Positions 44,001-52,439 of a DNA stretch of 64,000 nt are shown here, piece by piece. The stretch covers positions 310,001 to 374,000 of the forward strand of contig JAEMGR010000001.1 in NCBI GenBank assembly GCA_016458225.1. Reading direction: 5' to 3'. Numbering within the stretch: the first letter of the stretch is position 1; the number at the start of each line of letters is the position of its first letter. The notes beneath the pieces are model-generated. The model made no database searches. It was not told where the DNA came from and saw only the letters and a program-made list of their open reading frames with translations. The stretch is from Myxococcaceae bacterium JPH2 (GTDB lineage: Bacteria > Myxococcota > Myxococcia > Myxococcales > Myxococcaceae). The position numbers were made by a program, and so were the translations under genes.

Positions 44001-46818
44001 CCGCGGTGAGGAACGTCACCGAGAAGACGTGCGCCCCCGCATCGGACGCGACGAACAGATAGTCGCCCGGGAGCTGGGCCTGCGCGTCCGTGGACGTGAA
44101 GGCCACCCGGCCCACATAGCCCGTGGCCACGTTGCCGTGCGCATCACGCGCGGTCACCGTCGCGGAGACCGGCGCACCCGAGACAGGCGACGCGTTGGCC
44201 ACCGCCAGGGTCAGCGACGCCGCCGGCCCTGGCTCCACCACGGTGCTCGCGCTGCCGGAGAGCGCCGCGTTGGCCACGTCCGTCACGGTGACCGCGCGGC
44301 TGCCCGCCGTCTTCAGCACCACGCCCGGGAACACCTTCCGCCCCGCGTCCCCAGGCATGAAGGCCGCGTCGGCCGGAAGCACCGCCTGCGCATCCGTGGA
44401 CGTGAAGTGCACCGTGCCCGCGTAGTCCGAGGAGATGTTGCCGTACGAATCCCGCACCGTGACGGTGAGCGACCGCGCGCTCCCCGCGACCACGGTGGAC
44501 GGCAGCCCCTCCAGCGTCACCGACTGACCCCCGGACGACGACACCTCCACGGTGAGCGAGGCGGTGAGCGCCGCGTTCACCGTGTCCGTCGCGGTGACGG
44601 TCTGCGAACCCGCCGTCTTGAGCGTCACGCCGGAGAACACCTTGTGCCCCGCGTCGGCGGAGCTGAAGGTGAAGTTCGCGGGCAGCACCGCCTGTGCGTC
44701 CGTGGACGTGAAGTGCACCGTGCCCGTGTAGCCCGTGGCGACATTGCCCGCCGCGTCCTTCACGGTGACCTCCACGCTCTGGGAAGCACCCGCGATGACC
44801 GGCGCCACGAGGCCCACGAGCGAGAGGCTCACGGCCGCGCCCGCGCGAACGGTGAAGGACTGGCTCGTCACAGCCGGCAGAGAGCCCGAGGTGGCCGTGA
44901 AGGTGTACGAGCCCGCGGTGTCCACGCGGAGCCCGGAGAACGTGGCCACGCCATTGACCGCCGTCTGCGTGACCGCCGGGAAGGACGACTGCCCCGTCAG
45001 CGACAGCGTCACCGCCGAGGTGGCCTTCGTCACGGTGGCGCCGGAGCTGTCCTGGAGGGCCACGCGCACATCCGCCAACGCCGTTCCCGACGTGCCGTCC
45101 ACCGGCTGCGTCACGAAGGCGATCTGTGACACCTGCGGATCCTGCGTGGACACCGCGAGGCTGGCCGAGCGCGCGGACAGACCCTGGTTGTCCGTCACGC
45201 GCAAGGCCACGTGGTAGTTCTGCCCCGCCGTGAGGCCCGAGATGACCGCCGACTCCGCCGAGCCCGCCGCGGCGGGAGCGCCCACCGCCACCGGCGTGGC
45301 CGCGTTGAACGCGGCGGCCGAGTCGATGGGAGCCGTCGAATAGCGCAGCTCCTGCGAGGTCGCCCGTCCCTGATCCGCGTCATCTCCCACCGCCGTCCAG
45401 GTCACCGTGACGGACGTGGTGGTGGATCCAGCCAGGGCCAGCACCGGCCGAGAAGGCGGCACGTCATCCACCACGACGACCTCGGCGCTGGTGGCGGCCT
45501 GGAGACCCGGCGCCGTGGCGCGCAGCTGGAAGCGGCCTTCGTCCGGAATCGAGAGCGTGGTGAACGAAGCCACTCCATCCACCGGCGCGACCGTGACGAC
45601 ACCGCCCAGCGAGCCCCCTGCCTGCGCGAGCGCCAGCGTCACCGCGGGCGTGCTGGCCGCGGCCCGATTGCCATACGCGTCCTGGAGCACCACCTCCACC
45701 AACCCGAGCGCCGCGTGCACCGACACCTGCGAGGCCACATGCGCGAACGCGAGCTGCGCGGCCGGGCCCGACGACACCCGCACGTCCTGAACGGAGACCA
45801 GCGCCGAGAGGGCCGCGTCGCGGAACGCGAGGTTCTGCTCACCCGCGCGCTTGAGGACGATGCCCGTGAAGGTGAACTGCCCCGCGTCCGTCGCGGTGAA
45901 CACATGCGCCGCGGGCAGTGACGCCCCGGCGTCCGAGCTGCTCACGCCCACGGTGCCCACGTAGTTCGTGGCCACGTTGTCGTAGGCGTCCCGCAGCGTC
46001 ACCCGCGCGCTCTGCGCGGCGCCCGCCGTGACGACCGCCGGAACATCCGTCACCACCAGCTTCGCCGCCGCGCCTGGAGCGACCTCGAACGAGGGGCTCG
46101 TGGCCGCCGTCAATCCCGTCGCCTCGGCCTTGAGCACATAGCCCGTGCCCGCCTTCTTCAGCAGCACCTCGGAGAAGCGCGCCACGCCATCCACCGCGTG
46201 CGCGGAGAGCGTGCCCTCCAGCGCCGCGCCGCCCGGCCCCGCGGACAGCGACAGCGTCACCGCATCCGTGGCCCCCACCACCGTGCGGCCCTGCGCGTCG
46301 CGCACGGCCACCTCCAGCCCGCTCATCAACCCGCCCGCCGTCGCGGACAGCGCCGAGGCCGTGAAGGCCAGCGACACGGCGCGAGGCGCGACGAAGGTGA
46401 CCGTGGGATGCGCGCCCAGCACCACCGCGCCGCCCTCCGCATCCACCGACGCGGTGACCGTCTTCACCCCCGCGCGCGTGGACACCACCGAGGCGTGCGT
46501 GACGCCTTGCGCGTCTGTCTTCGCTCCAGGCTGCGTGACGGTGTTGCCTTCGCCAGACACCTCGACGTGCACCGTGCGCCCGGTCATGGGCGTGCCGTCC
46601 TTCTGCATCACGGTGACGGTGATGCCCACCACCGCCTGCCCGTCCGCGAGCACGTCCGCCGAGCGGTCCACCACCACCGTGGAGCGCGCCGCATCCGGCA
46701 TGGGCTTCGGCGCCGGAGGCTGCGGCGTCACGTTGTCACCGCCACAACCCAGGGACACACCCAGCAACAACACACCCAACCCGAGGCATCGGGCGAGCGG
46801 CACAAGACGTGGAGGCAT
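41044..46818 (-). CDS. Giant Ig/filamin-repeat surface lipoprotein with lamin-tail domains
   Basis: 1,924 residues from the ATG at 46818, with GGAG about 6 bases upstream. The signal peptide ends in lipobox S-L-G-C, so Cys25 is probably lipidated. Next comes a Big-1/invasin-like Ig domain (~40-140), then a chain of beta-sandwich modules: five filamin-like units of ~101 residues with (D/K)-x-x-G-N-(V/I)-(A/S)-(T/S) and T-S-T-D-A-Q-A-V-L-P, Ig-like units with G-L-x-V-(D/E)...Y-x-(L/F)-(R/T)-A-T-A, and two fibronectin III domains containing T-x-x-W-T-A-(V/T)-G-D-D. A Cys-rich stretch, a lamin-tail domain (E-Y-V-E-L-T-N), an IPT-like domain and a second lamin-tail-like domain (K-E-F-V-E-L) close the protein. 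It is most likely a surface or extracellular adhesin/structural protein. Confidence 0.85.
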   Translation of the reverse strand: MPPRLVPLARCLGLGVLLLGVSLGCGGDNVTPQPPAPKPMPDAARSTVVVDRSADVLADGQAVVGITVTVMQKDGTPMTGRTVHVEVSGEGNTVTQPGAKTDAQGVTHASVVSTRAGVKTVTASVDAEGGAVVLGAHPTVTFVAPRAVSLAFTASALSATAGGLMSGLEVAVRDAQGRTVVGATDAVTLSLSAGPGGAALEGTLSAHAVDGVARFSEVLLKKAGTGYVLKAEATGLTAATSPSFEVAPGAAAKLVVTDVPAVVTAGAAQSARVTLRDAYDNVATNYVGTVGVSSSDAGASLPAAHVFTATDAGQFTFTGIVLKRAGEQNLAFRDAALSALVSVQDVRVSSGPAAQLAFAHVASQVSVHAALGLVEVVLQDAYGNRAAASTPAVTLALAQAGGSLGGVVTVAPVDGVASFTTLSIPDEGRFQLRATAPGLQAATSAEVVVVDDVPPSRPVLALAGSTTTSVTVTWTAVGDDADQGRATSQELRYSTAPIDSAAAFNAATPVAVGAPAAAGSAESAVISGLTAGQNYHVALRVTDNQGLSARSASLAVSTQDPQVSQIAFVTQPVDGTSGTALADVRVALQDSSGATVTKATSAVTLSLTGQSSFPAVTQTAVNGVATFSGLRVDTAGSYTFTATSGSLPAVTSQSFTVRAGAAVSLSLVGLVAPVIAGASQSVEVTVKDAAGNVATGYTGTVHFTSTDAQAVLPANFTFSSADAGHKVFSGVTLKTAGSQTVTATDTVNAALTASLTVEVSSSGGQSVTLEGLPSTVVAGSARSLTVTVRDSYGNISSDYAGTVHFTSTDAQAVLPADAAFMPGDAGRKVFPGVVLKTAGSRAVTVTDVANAALSGSASTVVEPGPAASLTLAVANASPVSGAPVSATVTARDAHGNVATGYVGRVAFTSTDAQAQLPGDYLFVASDAGAHVFSVTFLTAAPGSLTVTDTAQSTLTANVAVTPVAGPAATFSVQAEAGPYVAGAPVSFDLTVRDAHGNVSTGYVGTVHVSASDAQAVLPADQTFSAADSGRHTFSVAFHTAGSQTVTFTDTADASLSASHTDDVGPAAATVLVFTSAPTTGQVRQPLADADVVLRDAYGNRAQANGPQVTVSLVGAALLGGTTTRTPSSGQVTFSGLTVDGEGTYQLRATANGLSDATSGNLVISDTTAPGVASDLAASTLSATSIKVSWTATGDDGSQGTAQSYDLRYATSPISEANFASATPASSLPAPQAPGAAESVSVSGLVADTLYYFALRVTDNAGNGSALAFASATTGNPCTNFTCTPPSPACGADGVSRVTYASACEVQGNQPVCVNTPTSNVCPGAGGVCYAGACGTASSAAAGELVISEVMHSPSAGTTEYVELTNVSTKLLDAAGLTLSYDNGAGSVVSYTLDAGPGAAVPVGASHTLVVAQDKSLGTNGGVSADLAYGSALTLGSTGRLTVKKGATVVDDLTYTNSYPQTVGRAMTLASSLVGTPASARPWYWCDAVQDIIAGGDRGTPNRVNDTCGLNVTPPVDWCAIQYPKTFPVAGDANYPATILTTDSKTITSRFYDMDVTTRNLAGNDFYPRIEAELGYGTDVAHPEAWTWTSAAFNPSYAGASPNDDEMQATLHIPTTGTYLYGFRYRFQEPGQPWTYCDQTGIAVPPSGTYGSVVVASPVQGPAVSSAAPGVIARGARLIVTGVRFTGTTSVTVGGVAQTFTVDSDTQLTLASLADATPIAAQPIVVTSPNGSSAPQNVTVIDLLISELDADQVGTDTKEFVELSTGVPGVNLSGYVLVFYNGANNQSYLAVDLNTTTDAGGRVVVGNTGAMTPAPLLTFANGLLQNGEDGVAVYQNTAASFPNNTAVTATRLIDALVYNNAATPLATGLLNALLWPVGDARRVQANENATSSKDTVSIQRCGAGRRDGRVFSVAVPTPGAANTCP
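43625..44840 (-). repeat. Four consecutive ~101-residue filamin-like modules
   Basis: Inside the giant lipoprotein gene, four units of about 303 bases follow each other. Each carries the motif (T/V)-(V/A)-(K/R)-D-(A/S)-x-G-N-(V/I), then G-T/R-V-x-(F/V)-(T/S)-(S/A)-(T/S)-D-A-Q-A. A fifth, diverged copy lies apart at about 45765-46075. Nucleotide identity between units is high enough that recombination could change copy number. Confidence 0.75.
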
Positions 46819-46946
46819 GGTTTCTCCGGCCAGCGAGCAGACCTCGCGCGGCAAGCAGCCAGGCGCGAGGCATTGCTTTGTACCAGACAATCCCAGCCCC
46901 CCGGAATGCCAGGGCGGATATTTTCAGCTCAACTGAAACGGCTGGG

Positions 46947-47750
46947 TCACATCCCCATGGCCTTCATGAGTGCGCCGCCACCCAGGAGGGACTGTCCCCC
47001 GTCGCACACCATGATGGAGCCGGTGATGAAGGACGCGGCATCCGAGGCGAGGAAGAGCGCGAGCCGCGCGATGTCCTGGGTGGTGCCGAAGCGCTGAAGC
47101 GGCAGCGTCTGGATGATGCGCTCGCGGGAGTCCGCGCTGGGGGCCAGCCGCCGCATGCCCTCGGTGTCGTCAATGGGGCCCGGGGTGATGGCATTGACGC
47201 GCACGCCGGTGCCGCCCCACTCGATGGCCAGCACGCGCGTGAGCATGTCCACGCCAGCCTTGGCCGCGCACACGTGGGCCTGCATGGCCATGGGCAGATA
47301 GGCCTGGGGCGCGGAGATGTTGATGACGGCGGCGCCGGGCTTGCGCAGGTACTCGAAGGACGCGCGCGACACGTTGAAGGTGCCGAGCACGTCGATGTCC
47401 ATCACCGCCTTGAAGCCATTGGACGACATGCCGAGCGCGGGGGCCGGGAAGTTGCCCGCGGCGCCGCAGACGAGCACGTCGATGTCGCCATAGGCGTCAT
47501 GCACCGTCTTCATCGCGGCCTCGACGGAGGCGTAGTCGCGCACGTCGGCGGCGACGCCCATCGCGGTGCCGTGGGCCTGGAGCCCCTTCACGGCGGCCTC
47601 CAGCTTCTCCACGTTGCGGCCGTTGATGGCCACCTTCGCGCCCGCCTTCACGAAGCCCTCGGCGATGCCCAGGTTGATGCCGCTGCTTCCGCCCGAGATG
47701 AAGGCCACCTTGCCCGCCAGCAGCCCGTCCTTGAACACGCCATCCGCCAT
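46947..47750 (-). CDS. SDR oxidoreductase, 2,4-dienoyl-CoA reductase-like (DECR2 type)
   Basis: 267 residues with a Rossmann fold: cofactor motif S-G-G-S-S-G-I-N-L-G near residue 20, with Arg in N-G-R-N after strand 2 favouring NADPH, and the C-G-A-A-G-N-F motif typical of the dienoyl-CoA reductase subgroup. The usual Tyr of Y-x3-K is missing; the site reads H-V-C-A-A-K-A-G-V-D, as in mammalian peroxisomal DECR2, which also lacks it. The reaction would be NADPH reduction of trans-2,4-dienoyl-CoA to 3-enoyl-CoA, needed for oxidising polyunsaturated fatty acids. It lies 57 bases after the dienoyl-CoA isomerase gene on the same strand, which supports the assignment. A trifunctional SDR with another acyl-CoA substrate remains possible. 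Confidence 0.82.
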   Translation of the reverse strand: MADGVFKDGLLAGKVAFISGGSSGINLGIAEGFVKAGAKVAINGRNVEKLEAAVKGLQAHGTAMGVAADVRDYASVEAAMKTVHDAYGDIDVLVCGAAGNFPAPALGMSSNGFKAVMDIDVLGTFNVSRASFEYLRKPGAAVINISAPQAYLPMAMQAHVCAAKAGVDMLTRVLAIEWGGTGVRVNAITPGPIDDTEGMRRLAPSADSRERIIQTLPLQRFGTTQDIARLALFLASDAASFITGSIMVCDGGQSLLGGGALMKAMGM

Positions 47751-47807
47751 GAGTTCGTTCCTCGTGAAGGCGCCCGGCTCGCGGGCGCCGGTAGAAGTGC
47801 CAGCCGC

Positions 47808-48629
47808 TCAGCGCCCCTGGAAGCGGGGCGGGCGGCGCTCGGCGAAGGCCGCGAAGGCCTCGCCCAGGTCCAGCGACTGGAGGAACGCCGAGTTCCACAC
47901 CGCCACGAACTTCAGGCCGTCCGCGATGGACTTGTCCGAGCAGTACTCCATCACCTGCTTGGCGCCCTGCACCACCAGGGGCGGGTTGTCGGCGATGCGC
48001 CGCGCCGTGGCGCGCGCCTCCGCGAGCAGCGCCTCGGGCGTGTCGAACACGCGGTTGACGAGCCCCATTTGGAGCGCGCGATTCGCGTCGATGTCGCCGC
48101 CCGTGTACGCCAGCTCGCGCGTGTTCCCCTCGCCGATGATGCGCGGCAGCCGCTGCAGCGCGCCCATGTCCGCGACGATGCCCAGCTTCACCTCGCGCAG
48201 GGAGAACTTCGCGTCCTGGGAGCAGTAGCGGAAGTCACACGCCGCGATGAGGTCGATGCCGCCACCGATGCACCAGCCGTGCACCGCCGCGAGCACGGGC
48301 TTGCGACAGCGCGCCAGCCCCTCGGTGGCCAGCTGCATGGCCTCGATGAGCCGCAGCAGCTTCGTGCGCTCCAGGGCCAGGTTGGTGTCGCCCGCGACCA
48401 GCGGCCCCAGCGACTCCATCATCCCCATCAGGTCGAGCCCGTAGGAGAAGTGGCTCCCCTGCCCCCGCAGGAGCACCACGCGCACGGCGTCATCCGCCTC
48501 CAGCGCGCGGATGGCCTCCGGCATCTCCCGCCAGAAGTCCGGTCCCAGGGCATTGCCCTTGGACGGCCCGATGAGCACCACCTCGGCGACGCCGTCCGCC
48601 TGCTCGATGCGCAGCGATTGGAAGTCCAT
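47808..48629 (-). CDS. Crotonase family, delta3,5-delta2,4-dienoyl-CoA isomerase-like (ECH1 type)
   Basis: 273 residues from the ATG at 48629, which overlaps the dnaE stop (TGATG). The oxyanion-hole segments H-F-S-Y-G-L-D-L and W-C-I-G-G-G-I-D-L are intact. Three residues match the catalytic set of rat ECH1 (Asp176, Glu196, Asp204) in spacing and context: Asp126, Glu146 and Asp154, the last in V-A-D-M-G-A-L-Q-R-L-P. Ordinary enoyl-CoA hydratases have Glu residues and no such set. The enzyme would shift 3,5-dienoyl-CoA to 2,4-dienoyl-CoA, the substrate of the reductase encoded next. Coupling to dnaE by overlap is probably positional rather than functional. Confidence 0.85.
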   Translation of the reverse strand: MDFQSLRIEQADGVAEVVLIGPSKGNALGPDFWREMPEAIRALEADDAVRVVLLRGQGSHFSYGLDLMGMMESLGPLVAGDTNLALERTKLLRLIEAMQLATEGLARCRKPVLAAVHGWCIGGGIDLIAACDFRYCSQDAKFSLREVKLGIVADMGALQRLPRIIGEGNTRELAYTGGDIDANRALQMGLVNRVFDTPEALLAEARATARRIADNPPLVVQGAKQVMEYCSDKSIADGLKFVAVWNSAFLQSLDLGEAFAAFAERRPPRFQGR

Positions 48630-51600
48630 CACCCGAACTCCACGACCCTCAGGCCGAACAGCTTGTCCACCGCGAGCAGCAGGTCATCCGTCACCTGCAC
48701 CTTCAGCGACGTGCCGCCGATGTACGCCTCGGCTTCGCCCTGGAACAACACGCTCACGGCCACGGGCGTCGCGCCCGCGTACTTCTTCGCCAGCTCGTTG
48801 AGCTTCGTCAACCGGTCCTCGGTGAGGAGGTCCACTGGCACACGCAGCTCCAGGCGCTTGGTGCGCTTCTCACGCACGGCCTTGAGGCTCTGGATGTCCT
48901 CGACGATGAGCTCCGCGGTGGGCGCATCCTCGTCGCGCTGGGAAATCTGCACCGAGCCCGTCACCAGGATGGGGTCATCCGACTTGAGCAGCGACTCCCA
49001 GTGCTCGAAGCCCGGCTTGGGGCCCTGCTTGGCCCACTTGCCGTCCTTGCCCATCACGTTGCGCGTGCCGTCCTTGCCGGGGAAGCACACCAGCTCGATG
49101 GAGCCAGACAGGTCCTCGATGGTCACCCAGGCCATGCGCTTGCCCGTCTTGGTGGGCCGCTCGCGCAGCGTGGTGATGATGCCGGCCACGGTGATCTTCT
49201 CGTCCCGACGCGCGCGCTGCACGGCGGTGAGGGGCCGCGCGTAGCGCTTGAGCTCCTTGTCGTACTGGTGCAGCGGATGGCCTGACACGTAGAAGCCGAT
49301 GGCCTCCTTCTCCAGCGCCAGGCGCTCCTTCTCCGGCCACTCCTCCGTGTCGACGTAGTCGTCCTTCAGGCCGCCTCCGCCGCCCGTCGCCGGACCCGCC
49401 AGCATTCCGAACAGCGAACTCTGCCCCGCCGCCTTGTCCTTCTGACTGGCGGAGCCGCGGTTGAGCGCCTTCTCGATGGTCTCGAAGATCTGCCGGCGCG
49501 GGCGCTTCTCGAAGTCGAACGCGCCGGCCTTCACCAGCGCCTCCAGCACCTTGCGGTTGACGCGGCGGCTGTCCACGCGCTCGCAGAAGTCGAACAGGCT
49601 CTTGAAGGACCCGTCCTTGCGCGCATCCAGGATGGACTCGATGGCGCCCTCGCCCACGCCCTTGATGGCGCCCAGTCCGAAGCGGATCTTCCCCTCCACC
49701 GCGCCGAAGGCCAGGTCGGACTGGTTCACGTCCGGCGGGAGCACCTGGAGGCCCGACTCGCGCGCCTCACCGATGTGCTTCACCACCTTGTCGGTGTTGT
49801 CCTTCTCGCTGGTGAGAAGGGCCGCCATGAACTCGCACGGGTAATGGGCCTTCAGCCACGCGGTGTGCAGCGTGACGAGTCCATAGGCCGCCGAGTGGCT
49901 CTTGTTGAAGCCGTACTCGGCGAACTTCTCCATCAGGTCGAAGATTTCGCCGGCGACTTTCAGGTCGACGTTGTTCGCCTTGCAGCCGTCGAGGAAGCCG
50001 GCCCGCTCGGCCTGCATGACCTCGGCCTTCTTCTTGCCCATGGCGCGGCGAAGCAGGTCCGCGCGGCCCAGGGTGTAGCCACCCAGGACCTGCGAGATCT
50101 GCATCACCTGCTCCTGGTACACGATGACGCCGTAGGTGTCCTTGAGCACCGGCTCCAGCGCGGGGTGCGGATACGTCACCGGCTCGCGGCCGTGCTTGCG
50201 GTTGATGAAGACGTCCACCATGCCGGAGTCGAGCGGGCCCGGGCGGTAGAGCGCGCCGGCGGCGATGACGTCTTCGAAGCAGGACGGCTTGAGCTTCATC
50301 ACCATTTCGGTGAAGCCGCTCGACTCCATCTGGAACACGCCGGCCGTGTCCCCCTTCGCCATCAACTCCCACACCTTGTCGTCGGTGAGGGGAATCTCGT
50401 GGCGGAGGATCTCCTTGTTGTGATTGCGGTTCACCAGGTCCAGCGCGTGCTGAATCACGGTGAGCGTCTTGAGGCCGAGGAAGTCGAACTTCACGAGGCC
50501 CGCGGCCTCGACCTCGTCCTTGGCGAACTGGGTGATGAGGATCTTTTCGCCCGGCGGCTGATAGACGGGCACGAACTCCCAGAGCGGCTTGTCCGCGATG
50601 ACCACGCCGGCCGCGTGCATGCCGGCCTGCCGGTGCAGGCCCTCCAGCGCGAGGGCGATCTCCAGCACGTCCTTGGTGGTGACGGGCTTGCCCTCCACCT
50701 CACCGATGTTGGTCGGCTTCTCCAACATCTCCTTGAGGCGCGGCTCCATCTCGATCGCCTCCTTGAGGGTGATGTTGAGCACCTCGGGGACGAGCTTCGC
50801 GATGCGGTCACCTTCGCTGAAGGGCAGGCCGAACACGCGGCACACGTCGCGCAGCACGCTCTTGGCCTTGAGCGAACCGAACGTGATGATCTGCCCCACG
50901 TTCATCTCGCCGTACTTGCGCCCCACGTACTTGATGACCTCGTCGCGCCGGTCCTGGCAGAAGTCGATATCGAAGTCCGGCATCGACACGCGCTCCGGGT
51001 TGAGGAAGCGCTCGAACAGGAGGTTGTACGGGATGGGGTCCAGGTCCGTGATGCGCAGCGCGTAGGCCACGAGCGAACCGGCGCCCGAGCCACGACCCGG
51101 CCCCACGGGGATGTTCTGCTTCTTCGCCCAGTTGATGAAGTCCTGGACGATGAGGAAGTAGCCGCTGAACCCCATCTTCTGGATGACGCCCAGCTCCAGG
51201 TTGAGGCGCGCCAGGTACGCCTCCCGGTCGATGGGGTACTTGCCGTGCAGCTCCTCGAAGCGCTCGCGCAGGCCCTGGAAGGACAGCTCCGCCATGAAGC
51301 TGTCCGGGGTGTGGCTGTCCGGGACCTTGAAGGTGGGCAGCATGGGCTTGCCCAGCTTCAGCTCCAGGTTGCACTGCTCGGCGATGCGCTGGGTGTTGTG
51401 GACCGCCTCGGGGATGTCGCGGAACGCCTCGATCATCTCCTGAGGGCTCGTGACGTAGAGCTTGTCCGTGGAGTGCTTCATGCGCTTGTTGTCCGCCAGC
51501 GTCTTGCCGCTGGCGATGCACATGAGCAGTTCGTGCGCGCGGGCATCCTCGCGCTTGATGTAGTGCGCGTCCGCGGTGGCGCACAGGGGGATGTCCAGGT

Positions 51601-52177
51601 CGCGCGAGAGCTGCTTGAGGTTCTCGTTCGCCTTGTCCTGCTCGGGCATCCCGTTGGACTGCACCTCCAGGAAGAAGTGCCCGGGCTCGAAGATGTCCTT
51701 GTACTCCTGGGCCGCGCGGCGCGCGTGGTCCATGTCCCCACGGAAGCACGCGCTGGTGACCTCGCCACCCAGGCACGCGGTGAGGGCGAACAGGCCCTTG
51801 CTGTGGTCCGCGAGCACCTTCTTGTCCATGCGCGGGTGGTAATAGAACCCGTCCATGTACGCGGTGGAGGACAGGTAGCGCAGGTTGGCGTAACCCTCCG
51901 CGTTCTTCGCGATGAGGATGAGGTGGTGCGCCACCTTCTCCGAGCGGTCCTCGCGCCCCTTCGGGCCCGCGACGTACGCCTCGATGCCCAGGATGGGCTT
52001 GATGCCCGCGTCCTTGGCCTTCTTGTAGAAGTCGATGGCGCCGAACATGTTGCCGTGGTCCGTCACGGCGACACTCGTCATCCCCTTCTCCTTCACCGTC
52101 TTGATGAGGTCCTTCATCCGGATCGCCCCATCGAGGAGCGAATAGAGGGTGTGCAGGTGGAGGTGGGTAAATGACAT
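48629..52177 (-). CDS. dnaE: DNA polymerase III subunit alpha
   Basis: 1,182 residues from the ATG at 52177; the longer frame would add a stretch before the conserved M-S-F-T-H-L-H-L-H-T start. Order: PHP domain (H-L-H-L-H-T at 5-10, D-H-G-N-M-F-G), polymerase core with the catalytic P-D-F-D-I-D-F (Asp401 and Asp403, the same numbers as in E. coli DnaE), fingers with G-R-A-D-L-L-R-R-A-M-G-K-K, a helix-hairpin-helix region, an OB fold with V-A-G-I-I-T-T-L-R and a C-terminal tail. This is the replicative polymerase alpha. It is the first gene of a minus-strand run; the two beta-oxidation genes follow directly. The PHP metal-site residues look mostly intact. Confidence 0.96.
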   Translation of the reverse strand: MSFTHLHLHTLYSLLDGAIRMKDLIKTVKEKGMTSVAVTDHGNMFGAIDFYKKAKDAGIKPILGIEAYVAGPKGREDRSEKVAHHLILIAKNAEGYANLRYLSSTAYMDGFYYHPRMDKKVLADHSKGLFALTACLGGEVTSACFRGDMDHARRAAQEYKDIFEPGHFFLEVQSNGMPEQDKANENLKQLSRDLDIPLCATADAHYIKREDARAHELLMCIASGKTLADNKRMKHSTDKLYVTSPQEMIEAFRDIPEAVHNTQRIAEQCNLELKLGKPMLPTFKVPDSHTPDSFMAELSFQGLRERFEELHGKYPIDREAYLARLNLELGVIQKMGFSGYFLIVQDFINWAKKQNIPVGPGRGSGAGSLVAYALRITDLDPIPYNLLFERFLNPERVSMPDFDIDFCQDRRDEVIKYVGRKYGEMNVGQIITFGSLKAKSVLRDVCRVFGLPFSEGDRIAKLVPEVLNITLKEAIEMEPRLKEMLEKPTNIGEVEGKPVTTKDVLEIALALEGLHRQAGMHAAGVVIADKPLWEFVPVYQPPGEKILITQFAKDEVEAAGLVKFDFLGLKTLTVIQHALDLVNRNHNKEILRHEIPLTDDKVWELMAKGDTAGVFQMESSGFTEMVMKLKPSCFEDVIAAGALYRPGPLDSGMVDVFINRKHGREPVTYPHPALEPVLKDTYGVIVYQEQVMQISQVLGGYTLGRADLLRRAMGKKKAEVMQAERAGFLDGCKANNVDLKVAGEIFDLMEKFAEYGFNKSHSAAYGLVTLHTAWLKAHYPCEFMAALLTSEKDNTDKVVKHIGEARESGLQVLPPDVNQSDLAFGAVEGKIRFGLGAIKGVGEGAIESILDARKDGSFKSLFDFCERVDSRRVNRKVLEALVKAGAFDFEKRPRRQIFETIEKALNRGSASQKDKAAGQSSLFGMLAGPATGGGGGLKDDYVDTEEWPEKERLALEKEAIGFYVSGHPLHQYDKELKRYARPLTAVQRARRDEKITVAGIITTLRERPTKTGKRMAWVTIEDLSGSIELVCFPGKDGTRNVMGKDGKWAKQGPKPGFEHWESLLKSDDPILVTGSVQISQRDEDAPTAELIVEDIQSLKAVREKRTKRLELRVPVDLLTEDRLTKLNELAKKYAGATPVAVSVLFQGEAEAYIGGTSLKVQVTDDLLLAVDKLFGLRVVEFG

Positions 52178-52439
52178 AGGCGTGAGGGTCCGTTCAGTGT
52201 GACGCCGGAACACTAGGGCGGCGGTCTCCTGCTCGCCAGTCCAGTGTCATGGACCCGCGCCCGCCGCGCCGCCGGAGCCAGAAATTCGGCCCCGCGGGCC
52301 TCTTGTGCCAGACCCACCGGTGGGGGTGAAGGAGTAACGCGGGGACCCGCCGGGCGCTCGCGCACGTGCCGTCGTCAGAGCGCACGCCGCGCACACTCGC
52401 CGGCCGGGGTCAGGGGAACTCCAAGTGGCGGTGCCGCGC

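Noticed and set aside
41170-45129. Open frame of 1,319 codons on the plus strand within the giant lipoprotein gene
   Set aside because: Arg/His/Val-rich shadow; its apparent repeats mirror the Ig-like repeats of the real gene.
52313-52324. Palindrome CCCACCGGTGGG upstream of dnaE
   Set aside because: No loop, no partner site and no regulator to assign it to.
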